DNA of 12,569 nt from an uncultured Oscillospiraceae bacterium (GCA_900546735.1 URDW01000057.1:1-12569), one strand, 5' to 3'; counted from the stretch's first letter, positions 1-7,509 are shown. Program-made: numbers and translations. The notes: generated by a model from the letters alone, not told the origin.

Positions 1-68
1 TTTTGCTCGGGGGCAGTACCTTTGTACAGCCTCCACTCGCAAAATACAAAATCCACCTCGCCTTTTTG

Positions 69-132
69 ACAGCCTTTCAGCGTGTCAGGCTGTATAATTT
101 GTTGCCGTTATACCTTTTTCGACACGCTGAAA
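69..132. repeat. Nested inverted repeats at the left edge
   Basis: TTTCAGCGTGTC at 75-86 has an exact reverse complement, GACACGCTGAAA, at 121-132. The left arm is also wrapped by a shorter inverted repeat, ACAGCCT at 69-75 and AGGCTGT at 87-93. The two foldings share bases 75 and 87-adjacent sequence, so they could be alternative hairpins. The long pairing abuts the terminator at 130-163. This looks like a dispersed intergenic hairpin element or a decayed attenuator, but no gene at the left edge is visible to be controlled by it. Bases 1-68 hold nothing else I can support. Confidence 0.5.
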
Positions 133-163
133 AACATCCGGCAATTCGTTGCCGGATGTTTTT
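130..163. terminator. Rho-independent terminator, bidirectional
   Basis: A perfect 15-bp stem (AAAAACATCCGGCAA at 130-144 and its complement at 149-163) closes a four-base TTCG loop. The T-run that ends each arm serves either strand. On the minus strand it lies about 73 nt after the stop of the beta-helix gene, so it is the natural end of the seven-gene minus-strand operon. Confidence 0.85.
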
Positions 164-236
164 ACAAATAATATATTAAACCGATTCCCGAATATAAACG
201 GAACCACCTATACTACGATTTGCACGCACCTTAACA

Positions 237-2423
237 TTATTTCTGACCAAATTGTGCTGTGCGCCTCTTTCTTTTCAGGGTTTTAACGATCAAAAAGACA
301 GCGCCGCCCAAAACGGCCGCACCGGCAATACAGGCAGCTGCGATCCCCCATGGGTTCGGCTTCCAGTCCGGAATCGCGTGTATCGTATCGGCTGAAGTGC
401 TGTGCACGGCTTCCGGCGCTACAAACGAATATGTTTTTTCAATGCCGGCATTTTCGATCACCGCCCGGGCTGTTTCATCCCACTGTGCATCCGGTACATA
501 ATGTGCGTTTGTGATGACTGTACCGGGCTCATAACTTTCGGTCGTTGTGTAGCTTTGCGCATTGGAATAGTTACCGTCCCAAGTATTGTCACCCTTTTTG
601 CCCCAGTCGCCGCAGTCGATGCAGGTGTAAGACGGGTCAATATAAATCACGTTCTTTTCCCCGTAAACATGCCGCGTGCCCTCATCAATATGAATACCGC
701 GGATGTGATACGCATTATTGGAATACGGAGAACCGATCGTATCAATATAATTTTCACTGATGATCGTTCCCGGCATGTCGCCGATCGTATAAATTGCGCC
801 GGCATCGCTTAATGTGGTGACCGTATTTTTAAACAGATTATACCGGATCTCATTATTACGCATCGTTACAGAAGGCTCGCCCGGAACGACCGATTCCGGA
901 TCGCCGTTCATGTTCCACCAGCCCCAGCCGAGGCTGATGCCGGAATAAGTTGTATTTTCCACCTGGTTATGCAGGAACTGCATACTGTCGGCCATGTAAA
1001 CCATCACACCGGCTACGCCCCAGAACAGCCGGCTGGTATCCTTAAACAAATTGTTCTGCACAAGCACATTTGTGCACGCGCCCTCTTCAGAAGCCGAATA
1101 TTTTTCATGTTCTGCGTGCCGCCCTTTTGCTGACCCTTTGTCGCCGATATACTCGTGCTGCGGGTGGCCGAGCAGCATAGCTGCGCCGGCTGTATCATAA
1201 ATCGCATTACCTTCTACACGGATATCGACAGCGTCGTTCACAAGAGAAAGCCCGTCGTTGCCGGTATGACAAACGCTATTATTTAAAAACCGGATATTCT
1301 GTGCCGAGCTGATCGTTACAGCGGCGGGCCCGACATCATAAGCACGGTAAAGATAACCGTGCCAATCCTCCTCTGCATAGGCGAACAGCGCCGCCGCGCC
1401 CTGATTGGTGGCGCGGCCATGTGAACCGGCCACGTCATACAGATTCCAGTCCGTATAGGCAAAGGTCAGCCCCTCAAACGCAATGTCGTGCACACGATTT
1501 TGCAGATTTTCACCCTGCACAGCAAACAGCGTTTCCACCTCAGGCACAACGACTTCGGCCGTATTCAGGTCTTCATCCTCACGCGGATAATAGTAAAGGC
1601 GGCCGCCGGATTTATCAAAATAAAATTCACCCGGTTCGTCCAAATGCTCAAACACATTGTAGATCATGTTATTCTCTTTGAACTGGTATTCATTGCCCCA
1701 GCCCAGCGTCTGCGCGATGGCGCCATAAGGCATTTGGAATTTTGCACAGACAAAAGGCCCTCTTTTTTCCAAATGGTCTACGCAAACGATCGTGGTATTC
1801 CAGCGCGTTTGTGTCATCAGCTCAATATCGTCTGCGTTTCGCGTATCAGACGGAATGGCTTTTTTCCCGAACAGCACACCGTCGCCGGCTGTGCCGCTGA
1901 CCCAGGCCCAGTCTGCCGAACCGGCTTCCACATTATATTCACCGACAGCGCCGTGCCCCTTGGCCACCTGACTTGTCATATAGCAGCGCCGGCCGTTTAC
2001 ATAAAGCGCGCGCAGCTTGCGGTCACGTTCATACGGGATGCTGTAAATGCCGCCTCCCTCGCTTTTCCATGTGCCGCGTACCTGGTGCCCGCCGCTGATC
2101 ACCGGTGTTGCACCAGCAGCAGCTACATAACGAACCGTACAGCGCTCGCTGCCGCTGTCTGCCGGCTCAAACCAGACTGTGTCGTCCAGTTCATATGTAC
2201 CGTCAGCAATTTCTACGACAATATCGCCTTTCGTTTTGTCGAGCGTACGCACATATTCACGTGCGTCATCGAGCGAAGCAAATGTGTTGGAGCCGGTCGC
2301 ATCCGGATCTACATAAAGATGATAAGCGGTCTGCATGGAAACCTCCTCCGCTGCAAAAGCAGTCATATCTGCCGGTATACAAACGAGCAGTGCCGCAAGC
2401 AGCACGCCAAGTATTTTCTTCAT
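237..2423 (-). CDS. Secreted, membrane-anchored right-handed beta-helix protein, GH141-like
   Basis: Likely a surface polysaccharide-active enzyme of 728 residues. Residues 1-24 are a signal peptide (MKKILG, hydrophobic core, AFA/A cleavage). The region from about 30 to 130 (YVDPDATGSN, VEIADGTYEL, PVISGGHQVRGTW) is the usual entry into a parallel beta-helix, followed by an insertion and repeated Asn-rich coils such as NNSVCHTGNDGLSL and NQVENTTYSGISLG. This layout and motifs like ALYVNGRR recall glycoside hydrolase family 141 (xylanase/fucosidase activities), but the substrate cannot be read here. About residues 692-713 form a C-terminal transmembrane helix followed by a basic tail, with no LPXTG, so it should stay tethered outside the membrane. 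The start at 2423 is preferred over an upstream in-frame ATG (2480) because it has a purine-rich SD (GAGGGGAAGG) and begins the signal peptide. It is the last gene of the operon. Confidence 0.85.
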   Translation of the reverse strand: MKKILGVLLAALLVCIPADMTAFAAEEVSMQTAYHLYVDPDATGSNTFASLDDAREYVRTLDKTKGDIVVEIADGTYELDDTVWFEPADSGSERCTVRYVAAAGATPVISGGHQVRGTWKSEGGGIYSIPYERDRKLRALYVNGRRCYMTSQVAKGHGAVGEYNVEAGSADWAWVSGTAGDGVLFGKKAIPSDTRNADDIELMTQTRWNTTIVCVDHLEKRGPFVCAKFQMPYGAIAQTLGWGNEYQFKENNMIYNVFEHLDEPGEFYFDKSGGRLYYYPREDEDLNTAEVVVPEVETLFAVQGENLQNRVHDIAFEGLTFAYTDWNLYDVAGSHGRATNQGAAALFAYAEEDWHGYLYRAYDVGPAAVTISSAQNIRFLNNSVCHTGNDGLSLVNDAVDIRVEGNAIYDTAGAAMLLGHPQHEYIGDKGSAKGRHAEHEKYSASEEGACTNVLVQNNLFKDTSRLFWGVAGVMVYMADSMQFLHNQVENTTYSGISLGWGWWNMNGDPESVVPGEPSVTMRNNEIRYNLFKNTVTTLSDAGAIYTIGDMPGTIISENYIDTIGSPYSNNAYHIRGIHIDEGTRHVYGEKNVIYIDPSYTCIDCGDWGKKGDNTWDGNYSNAQSYTTTESYEPGTVITNAHYVPDAQWDETARAVIENAGIEKTYSFVAPEAVHSTSADTIHAIPDWKPNPWGIAAACIAGAAVLGGAVFLIVKTLKRKRRTAQFGQK

Positions 2424-2447
2424 AGCCCTTCCCCTCTCAAGCGCGCA

Positions 2448-2479
2448 TGCCCCTGCATATTTAAAAAAATACAGGGGCA
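2448..2479. other. Hairpin upstream of the beta-helix gene
   Basis: TGCCCCTG at 2448-2455 pairs with CAGGGGCA at 2472-2479 around an A/T-rich loop that reads as a seven-T run on the minus strand. There is no T-run after the stem in the direction of transcription, so it is not a standard terminator. It sits in the 68-nt gap between nitroreductase and beta-helix genes and ends about 14 nt before the SD. It could protect or attenuate the mRNA, or be a processing site. Confidence 0.5.
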
Positions 2480-2491
2480 CACAGAAATATA

Positions 2492-3016
2492 TCAGGTGAT
2501 GGAATAAATATAATTTTCTTTGCGCGGCGCAGCCGGCGGAAGCGGATCGGCCGAATAACCGACGATGCAGTTGCCGACGCCCTCGTAGTTACCCGTGATG
2601 CCGAGTGACGCCAAAATCTCCTTACCCTCGTCAGAAGCAAACACCTCTTTGGCACGGTGGATCCAGCAGCTGCCGAGGCCAAGCGCGTGGGCGGCCAGCA
2701 TCATATTGCCCATAACCAGACTGCCGTCATACATATAAGTCGGCCGGCTCTTATCGGCCAAAACGACCAGCACAGCCGGTGCACCGTAAAACGGATCCTT
2801 GTCCGGTGTGCCCATGACCCGGGCATTCAGCTTAGACAATTTATCACGCAGTTCGCGGTTTGTGATCTCCAAAATAATGGGAGACTGGGCGCCCATACCG
2901 CTTGCGGCATAAGTGCCGGCCTTGGCGATCTCATCGAGCAGTTCTTTCGGCGGCAGTTCCTCTTTATAACTGCGCACGCTGCGGCGTGTTTCGATCAGTT
3001 TCAGCATATCATCCAT
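2492..3016 (-). CDS. Nitroreductase-family flavoprotein
   Basis: A 174-residue FMN-dependent oxidoreductase of the NAD(P)H nitroreductase family, normally a cytoplasmic homodimer that passes hydride from NAD(P)H to nitro compounds, quinones or flavins. The N-terminal RRSVRSY (residues 11-17) is the phosphate-contacting FMN motif. The family core follows: AASGMGAQSP (about 37-46), PFYGAPAVLVV (75-85) and MMLAAHALGLGSCWI (about 105-119), the helix that lines the flavin. The length fits the compact clade. The start is fixed by GGAGGA six to seven bases upstream of ATG. It lies 42 nt after the DUF362 gene and is co-oriented. The physiological substrate is unknown. Confidence 0.9.
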   Translation of the reverse strand: MDDMLKLIETRRSVRSYKEELPPKELLDEIAKAGTYAASGMGAQSPIILEITNRELRDKLSKLNARVMGTPDKDPFYGAPAVLVVLADKSRPTYMYDGSLVMGNMMLAAHALGLGSCWIHRAKEVFASDEGKEILASLGITGNYEGVGNCIVGYSADPLPPAAPRKENYIYSIT

Positions 3017-3058
3017 AAAAATTCCTCCATATCTTTTGTCAGCAAAACGCTGTAAAAG

Positions 3059-3943
3059 TCAATCCAGCGATACGACCGTGTAGGCACGGCTGCCGAGTCC
3101 GTGCTGCGCAGCTGCCTCCACCGTGTGGATGCCGTGCAGGGAATCCATACGCTCGATCAGTGCAGCCTTGCCCGGATCCGATGACTGCTTGACGGCATCA
3201 TAACAGGCCTGATCGAGCGCGACCGGGTCTGCAGACGCAAAAATGCCGAGATCGGCCATTTCCGGCTCGGCCGGATCGGAATCACAGTCGCAGTCCACGC
3301 TCAGGCGGTTGGCAACGTTGATATAGACCATATTTTCAGCGCCTTTATAACGGATGACTGCCTTACAGGCATCGGCCATGGACTCCAGAAAAACATCCTG
3401 CTGCGGCAGATTGTTAAACAGCTCCGCTGCCTCGGTCGTGACGCCGGCCGTATGAATGTTGGCTTTGCCGCGCGTGGAAGCAATGCCGATGCTGATGTTT
3501 TTCAGCGCACCGCCAAAGCCGCCCATAGCGTGGCCCTTAAAGTGTGACAACACCAAAACAGAATCATAATCCGCAAAATGCGCGCCGACAATGTCGCGGT
3601 TCAAATGGAAGCCGTTTTCGACCGGCAGATCCATTTCGTCAAACTCATCCATAATGTCACAGGGCGCCATGTCGTAAAAACCATGGTCGCGGATCGTCTG
3701 CCAGTGCAGCTTCGGATCCTGCCGGCGGCCGCCATAGGCTGTGCAGCACTCAATGATCGTGCCGTTCAGCTGCCGCACCAGCGCACCGATCAGCTCTGGG
3801 TGCAGGTAGTTATGGCCGCCCGGCTCACCGGTGGAGATCTTTACGCCCACCCTGCCTTTCAGCTCTTTGCCAAGCGCCTGGTAAATGCGCACCAGACTCT
3901 GCGGCGTGATCTCTTTTGTGAAATAGACGGTTGCCTTTTCCAT
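3059..3943 (-). CDS. DUF362 protein, short form without ferredoxin domain
   Basis: A 294-residue protein of the DUF362 family (uncharacterised Fe-S centre proteins). Diagnostic stretches are SHFKGHAMGGFGGALKNIS (133-151), DCDCD (217-221) preceded by YINVANRLS, and ASADPVALDQAC (236-247). Many relatives carry a ferredoxin insert with CxxCxxCxxxC clusters. None is present here, so only the DUF362 core with its DCDC cysteines remains. The molecular function is not established for the family. Start: AAGGAGTT seven bases before ATG. It begins 12 nt after the stop of the metallopeptidase gene, so the two are very likely co-transcribed. Confidence 0.87.
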   Translation of the reverse strand: MEKATVYFTKEITPQSLVRIYQALGKELKGRVGVKISTGEPGGHNYLHPELIGALVRQLNGTIIECCTAYGGRRQDPKLHWQTIRDHGFYDMAPCDIMDEFDEMDLPVENGFHLNRDIVGAHFADYDSVLVLSHFKGHAMGGFGGALKNISIGIASTRGKANIHTAGVTTEAAELFNNLPQQDVFLESMADACKAVIRYKGAENMVYINVANRLSVDCDCDSDPAEPEMADLGIFASADPVALDQACYDAVKQSSDPGKAALIERMDSLHGIHTVEAAAQHGLGSRAYTVVSLD

Positions 3944-3955
3944 GAAACCAACTCC

Positions 3956-4669
3956 TTAATTTTCAGCATATGCTTGCTCCGGTGTATTTAAGCGCTTTTG
4001 TATTTCGCGGTACTGCGGCATAAAAGACTGCACAAACGCCCAAAACGCCTTGCCGTGGTCCGGGTAGCGCAAATGCGCCAGCTCATGCAGCAGCACATAA
4101 TCCAGGCAAACATACGGTTTTTGTACAAGCTTTAAGTTGAACCAAAGCCGCTTTGCACCCGTGTTGCAGGTGCCCCAGCGCGTTTTCATGTTTTTGATCT
4201 GCCAGGTACTGCAAGAAAGACCGGTGCGCGCCTCCCAAAGCGGCAAGCGCTTTTCAATTTCGCCGCGCAGCGCCGCACGCTGCCATTTCAAAACAAATGC
4301 GGCCGTCTTTTCAGGGTCTGCGCCGTCTTTTACCGTGAGGTAGGCTGTGCTGCCCGCCAGTCTCAAATCAAAGCGGCTGCCGGAGCATACACACAAAGTA
4401 TACCTTTGCCCAAAGTACGAAAACGGCGCGCCGCTGACAAACTGCAGTTGTGGCTGCGGCGGGCACTGTGTCCATTTTGCACGCTGTTTTAAAACCCAGG
4501 TGCGCTTTTCAGCCAGCAGCTCCAGCAGCACCGAAAGCGGCGTGCCAAACGGCGCCGATACACGCAGGCGGCCGTCCGGCGGCAAGACCGCCAAATAGAT
4601 ATTTTTAATGCTTTTAAAAATAACCTCTGCCTCTCCCACAACGGGGTCATTTATGCGAACGCTTTGCAT
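3956..4669 (-). CDS. YgjP/SprT-like zinc metallopeptidase (DUF45)
   Basis: A 237-residue protein of the YgjP-like M48-type metallopeptidase family. Zinc site: HELAH at about 195-199 within DYVLLHELAHLRYPDHGKAFW, with the His of DHGKAFW as likely third ligand. The conserved MKTRWGTCN (about 161-169) precedes it, in the usual order. The N-terminal half is the strand-rich YgjP domain. No signal peptide or membrane helix is seen, so it should be cytoplasmic. The start ATG at 4669 shares one base with the TGA of the HAD gene (TGATG), a classic re-initiation overlap. An in-frame GTG at 4672 is an alternative adding one residue. No SD is evident, so translation probably depends on coupling. The substrate is unknown. 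Confidence 0.88.
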   Translation of the reverse strand: MQSVRINDPVVGEAEVIFKSIKNIYLAVLPPDGRLRVSAPFGTPLSVLLELLAEKRTWVLKQRAKWTQCPPQPQLQFVSGAPFSYFGQRYTLCVCSGSRFDLRLAGSTAYLTVKDGADPEKTAAFVLKWQRAALRGEIEKRLPLWEARTGLSCSTWQIKNMKTRWGTCNTGAKRLWFNLKLVQKPYVCLDYVLLHELAHLRYPDHGKAFWAFVQSFMPQYREIQKRLNTPEQAYAEN

Positions 4670-5232
4670 CACTTGATTTGCCGGATACGGCTGCCGTGCA
4701 CCAGAAACGCCGTTTCTGAAATATCAAGCATCGGCAAATCACTGGCATTGTCGGTATAAAACGCATCAATTCTGGCAGCCGCACCAAACTGCTTTAAAAA
4801 AGCCGTTTTTTTATTGCGGTTAAAATTCAGATATTCGACTTGCAGCGTTTCTTTATTGATGACCGAACAAATGCAGTGCTGCACGCCAAGGCGCCGGCAC
4901 ACCTCGTCCATCATCACATTGAATGAGGCAGTCAGGATGACGTCATCGGGCTGCGGTTTGTACCAGCTTTTGATTTTTTTCATGTGTCTGTCCCAAAACG
5001 AAACGACCATTTTTTCAGGTTCTGCAAAAGAAGCAATGTAAGCGTGCGCATATTTGGCACAACCGGCCTCGAGCTGTTCTAAAGTCATTTTGCCCAGTTT
5101 ATAGCGCAGCGCATACGAAACCACAAGAACAACGTAACGCACCGCCGCAGGATTATACCGCAGGCTGTAAAGGTAAAAATCCAAAACGCTCTCGCCGCGG
5201 TAAATCGTGTTGTCAAAATCCAAAGCGCGCAT
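4669..5232 (-). CDS. HAD-IB family phosphatase (SerB-like)
   Basis: A 187-residue haloacid dehalogenase-superfamily phosphatase. Motif I is LDFDNT (nucleophile D5, acid/base D7). Motif II is ILTASF, with T101 or S103. Motif III is NRNKKT, with K141 or K142. Motif IV is YTDNASDLPML, with D161 and D165 for magnesium. The helical cap between motifs I and II (about 15-95) and the motif IV spacing match subfamily IB, which includes phosphoserine phosphatase, but substrate residues cannot be assigned. A hydrophobic segment (RYVVLVVSYALRY, about 32-44) hints at membrane proximity. GGGGGAG precedes the ATG. It follows the acyltransferase gene by 24 nt and overlaps the metallopeptidase gene by one base. 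Confidence 0.87.
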   Translation of the reverse strand: MRALDFDNTIYRGESVLDFYLYSLRYNPAAVRYVVLVVSYALRYKLGKMTLEQLEAGCAKYAHAYIASFAEPEKMVVSFWDRHMKKIKSWYKPQPDDVILTASFNVMMDEVCRRLGVQHCICSVINKETLQVEYLNFNRNKKTAFLKQFGAAARIDAFYTDNASDLPMLDISETAFLVHGSRIRQIK

Positions 5233-5256
5233 GGTTCTCCCCCGTTAGTCTGCCGG

Positions 5257-6537
5257 TCAGGCGATCAGCAGGCGGATGTTCTTTTCCAACAGGTCAAAAA
5301 AGTGTTCCACGATCTGACGGTCCTGCGCATTGCCGCGCACGCACATGGAAAGCGTAAACTCTTTGCGCATAGTGGTCACCGACAAAAGCGCATATGGCTT
5401 ATACTTCACCGCGCCGCTCATAAAGCCGTCTACCGGTTCATGCCCCTGCAGCGCAAGCTTTTTCACATCCAAAATACCGATGTTGCTCATCGCCATCAGC
5501 GGATTGGAGTAACCGATCTTAATGATCTCCTCCGATGCGGCATGCGGCAAAATTTTATAGCCGAGTGCCAGCAGCGGCAGGCCGTGCAGGCCGATAAAGT
5601 GATCGCTCTTAAATTTATTGACGCTCTCGACCGTAAAGGCAAGCGTTTCAAACACATCGCGCCCGCAGCGCGGCACACGGCACTGCATCCAGGCCGTATG
5701 GTTGGTAACGCCAAGATCCTCCGTGTCTTTCATATGGCGGCGCAGATCGATCGCGCAGGAGATAGAGACCGATTCATTTTTATCAAAACCCGCCAACTCG
5801 TAAACACTGTGAAAATAAGCGGCCGTAAGCATATCGTTGATCGTTGCACCGTGCGCTTTACCGGCACTTTTGAGCGGGTCAAAAAGTGCAGCCGGCAATT
5901 TGCGCCTGGCAATAAACGACCGATCGCGGATATTATCGGGTGTCAGCGGAAAAGCATGGTCGTCTTTTGCATTGATATTGCGGTAGAGATTTTTGGCCAT
6001 ATGCTTTTCTGCCGGTGAAAAATCATCATAAACAGACTCGTACGAACGCGTGCCCGTTCTTAAATCGATCGGGCTGCTGCGGCCATCTACATAATCATTG
6101 TAATTTTGGCAAAGCGCATTTAAAAAATACTTAAAATCGCCGCCGTCCATACACATATGATTTTCTACGATGCACATGACCGACTGCCCCGCACACCGAA
6201 ATACGGCCACCTTCATCTGCAGCGGTGCTTCAGGCGGAATGCACTGCGTCAAAAACGAGTCCACGGCGTCGTCCAGCACATCCGGCGCAACGGTCTGCAC
6301 AGTCAAAACATCGTCAATTTTATAGTCCTGCACCGTCCAGTAAGGCCGGACGTGGTTGTCTGTAAAGGAAGAATGCAGAACCGGCGCTTTTTCAAAAAAG
6401 CAGATCAAAACCGTCTTCAGTGCTTCAATATCGATCTCAAAATCATAACGCAGTTCCACATGCACCATCCGGTCATTAAAATCGCGGAAAAGATAGTGCA
6501 TTTTGTCCCAAAGTTCAGCATTTAATCTTCGTTCCAA
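5257..6537 (-). CDS. Stand-alone condensation-domain-type acyltransferase
   Basis: A 426-residue protein of the chloramphenicol acetyltransferase-like / NRPS condensation superfamily. The active-site motif HxxxDG is present as HMCMDG (H127-G132). The residue before it is Asn instead of the His common in NRPS domains (HHxxxDG). CAIDLRRHM (261-269) and MSNIG (350-354) occupy the positions of the second-subdomain core and the bridging motif. It is a free single domain with no carrier-protein or adenylation domain nearby, so an O- or N-acyl transfer to a small molecule or lipid is more likely than peptide synthesis. This is an inference. The start is a TTG at 6537, supported by GGGAGG about nine bases upstream. 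It lies inside the preceding gene, giving a 16-nt overlap and implying translational coupling. Confidence 0.82.
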   Translation of the reverse strand: MERRLNAELWDKMHYLFRDFNDRMVHVELRYDFEIDIEALKTVLICFFEKAPVLHSSFTDNHVRPYWTVQDYKIDDVLTVQTVAPDVLDDAVDSFLTQCIPPEAPLQMKVAVFRCAGQSVMCIVENHMCMDGGDFKYFLNALCQNYNDYVDGRSSPIDLRTGTRSYESVYDDFSPAEKHMAKNLYRNINAKDDHAFPLTPDNIRDRSFIARRKLPAALFDPLKSAGKAHGATINDMLTAAYFHSVYELAGFDKNESVSISCAIDLRRHMKDTEDLGVTNHTAWMQCRVPRCGRDVFETLAFTVESVNKFKSDHFIGLHGLPLLALGYKILPHAASEEIIKIGYSNPLMAMSNIGILDVKKLALQGHEPVDGFMSGAVKYKPYALLSVTTMRKEFTLSMCVRGNAQDRQIVEHFFDLLEKNIRLLIA

Positions 6538-7328
6538 TGTCTGGCTACCTCCCTGGAAATTTTCTTGTTATAAATCAGAAGCACGGCGATCACGACCACA
6601 TCGAGAAGCAGCGACAGCGGAATGATGACCCAACCCGGAGACCAGGGCAAAAGACCTGCCGCACCGAAAATAACATAAAGCATGGAAAAGAAGGACGGAA
6701 TGTAGGCCAGGTAAAAAATGACCGCAAGCTTTTGCCGGGTAACGGCAATATAAAGCGAGTCAGCCGCAAACATGGCCGCAATGCCGCCGATCACGACCAG
6801 CCAGCTGTTCGGCGCGTGCAGCACCGCCATACAGAACAGGAACACGGCGACCGCTGCTACCATTACACCAATAGCCAGAAGAACACGGGCAAACACCTGA
6901 AACAGCCGGCGCATAGAAGTCAGCTTTTTAATACCGACAAACAGCAGGTAATCGATCCACAGCAGAATACCGTCGACCATAATGACCCAGGTCTGCCCCC
7001 AAGCCTTTGTCCAGAAGCTGACGGCCAAAAACACGACCAGCAAAAGCAGAATAAAGCCGACTGAACCAAGAACGTGAAACAGCAAACTGCGCTTAGCGCG
7101 TTTTGCAGATGCTTTTTTAGCAGAATATGCTGCATAAGCGCCGGGCAGATCGGGGTATTCGCTTAAAATCAAATCTTCCAGTACTTTTTGATCGTTTAAT
7201 CCACGCGCTGAAACTGCGGCGGCGCGCGCCGTCATTTCATCCAGAATTTGCCTTTTAAACTGATACAGCACCGTATCTCCCGGACGGTCAGGCAGGGCCT
7301 GTTCAATGTACGCAATAAATTTTTCCAT
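6522..7328 (-). CDS. Six-helix membrane protein with HAAS-like N-terminal domain
   Basis: A 268-residue protein of unknown function. Residues 1-70 form a soluble helical region (ALPDRPGDTVLYQFKRQILDEM, then GLNDQKVLEDLILSEYPDLPGAY) resembling the HAAS/DUF1700 or permease-prefix domains that precede membrane parts of Firmicutes regulators and transporters. A basic linker (KKASAKRAKR) leads to about six hydrophobic helices: 82-104, 113-133, 147-169, 175-195, 200-222 and 232-252. The open frame extends upstream to a TTG at 7412, but that TTG is the -35 box of the promoter, so the ATG at 7328 is the better start, giving a leader of roughly 50 nt. The SD is weak. It is the first gene of the minus-strand operon and overlaps the acyltransferase gene by 16 nt. 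Confidence 0.75.
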   Translation of the reverse strand: MEKFIAYIEQALPDRPGDTVLYQFKRQILDEMTARAAAVSARGLNDQKVLEDLILSEYPDLPGAYAAYSAKKASAKRAKRSLLFHVLGSVGFILLLLVVFLAVSFWTKAWGQTWVIMVDGILLWIDYLLFVGIKKLTSMRRLFQVFARVLLAIGVMVAAVAVFLFCMAVLHAPNSWLVVIGGIAAMFAADSLYIAVTRQKLAVIFYLAYIPSFFSMLYVIFGAAGLLPWSPGWVIIPLSLLLDVVVIAVLLIYNKKISREVARHWNED

Positions 7329-7383
7329 TTTAACCAGCTTTCCAATGCGGTCTTGTGCCGCAAAATGTATACTTTTTACAATT

Positions 7384-7412
7384 ATTGTACCATTTTCTTC
7401 TAAAATCATCAA
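7384..7412 (-). promoter_or_regulatory. Sigma-A-type promoter of the minus-strand operon
   Basis: Reading the minus strand, TTGATG (7412-7407) is followed after exactly 17 bases by TACAAT (7389-7384), with a TG one base before the -10 box (extended -10). Transcription would start near 7377, about 49 nt before the ATG at 7328. It is the only convincing promoter I see for the seven genes below it. Confidence 0.7.
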
Positions 7413-7432
7413 TATGCAGGATATTAAGATTT

Positions 7433-7491
7433 ACTAAACTAAATTTTACCCGGCATTCTGTAACAAAGCGCCTCCAAATTTATACTAAACT
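7433..7491. repeat. Direct repeat ACTAAACT in the divergent promoter region
   Basis: ACTAAACT occurs at 7433-7440 and 7484-7491, 51 bp apart (about five helical turns), in the 255-bp spacer between the divergent operons. Each copy continues into an A/T-rich TTTA-containing flank. The second overlaps a possible -10 (TATACT at 7481-7486). This could be a paired operator. The region is AT-rich, so chance is also possible. Confidence 0.35.
7459..7486 (+). promoter_or_regulatory. Possible autoregulated or second promoter for the sigma factor
   Basis: TGTAAC at 7459-7464 resembles the AAC-containing -35 elements of ECF sigma factors. TATACT follows after 16 bases at 7481-7486. The -10 looks like sigma-A and not like an ECF CGTC box, so assignment to ECF autoregulation is tentative. 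Confidence 0.3.
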
Positions 7492-7509
7492 TTAATAAGC
7501 AATTTTTTC

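Noticed and set aside
1..180. Coding sequence running in from the left edge on the plus strand
   Set aside because: One frame is open for about 58 codons, but it runs through the inverted repeats and terminator with no recognisable protein, so it is treated as intergenic.
2424..2480. Longer start of the beta-helix protein at 2480
   Set aside because: It would place 19 polar residues before the signal peptide and lies in the hairpin. The ATG at 2423 has a purine-rich SD.
1488..2507. 339-residue plus-strand open frame opposite the beta-helix gene
   Set aside because: It is antisense to a gene with clear signal peptide and domain structure. Its product has no recognisable motif and its start has no ribosome binding site in context, so it is a shadow frame.
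237..7412. Defence or mobile-element island
   Set aside because: No integrase, transposase, phage, toxin-antitoxin, nuclease or helicase gene is present. The genes are metabolic, envelope or regulatory.
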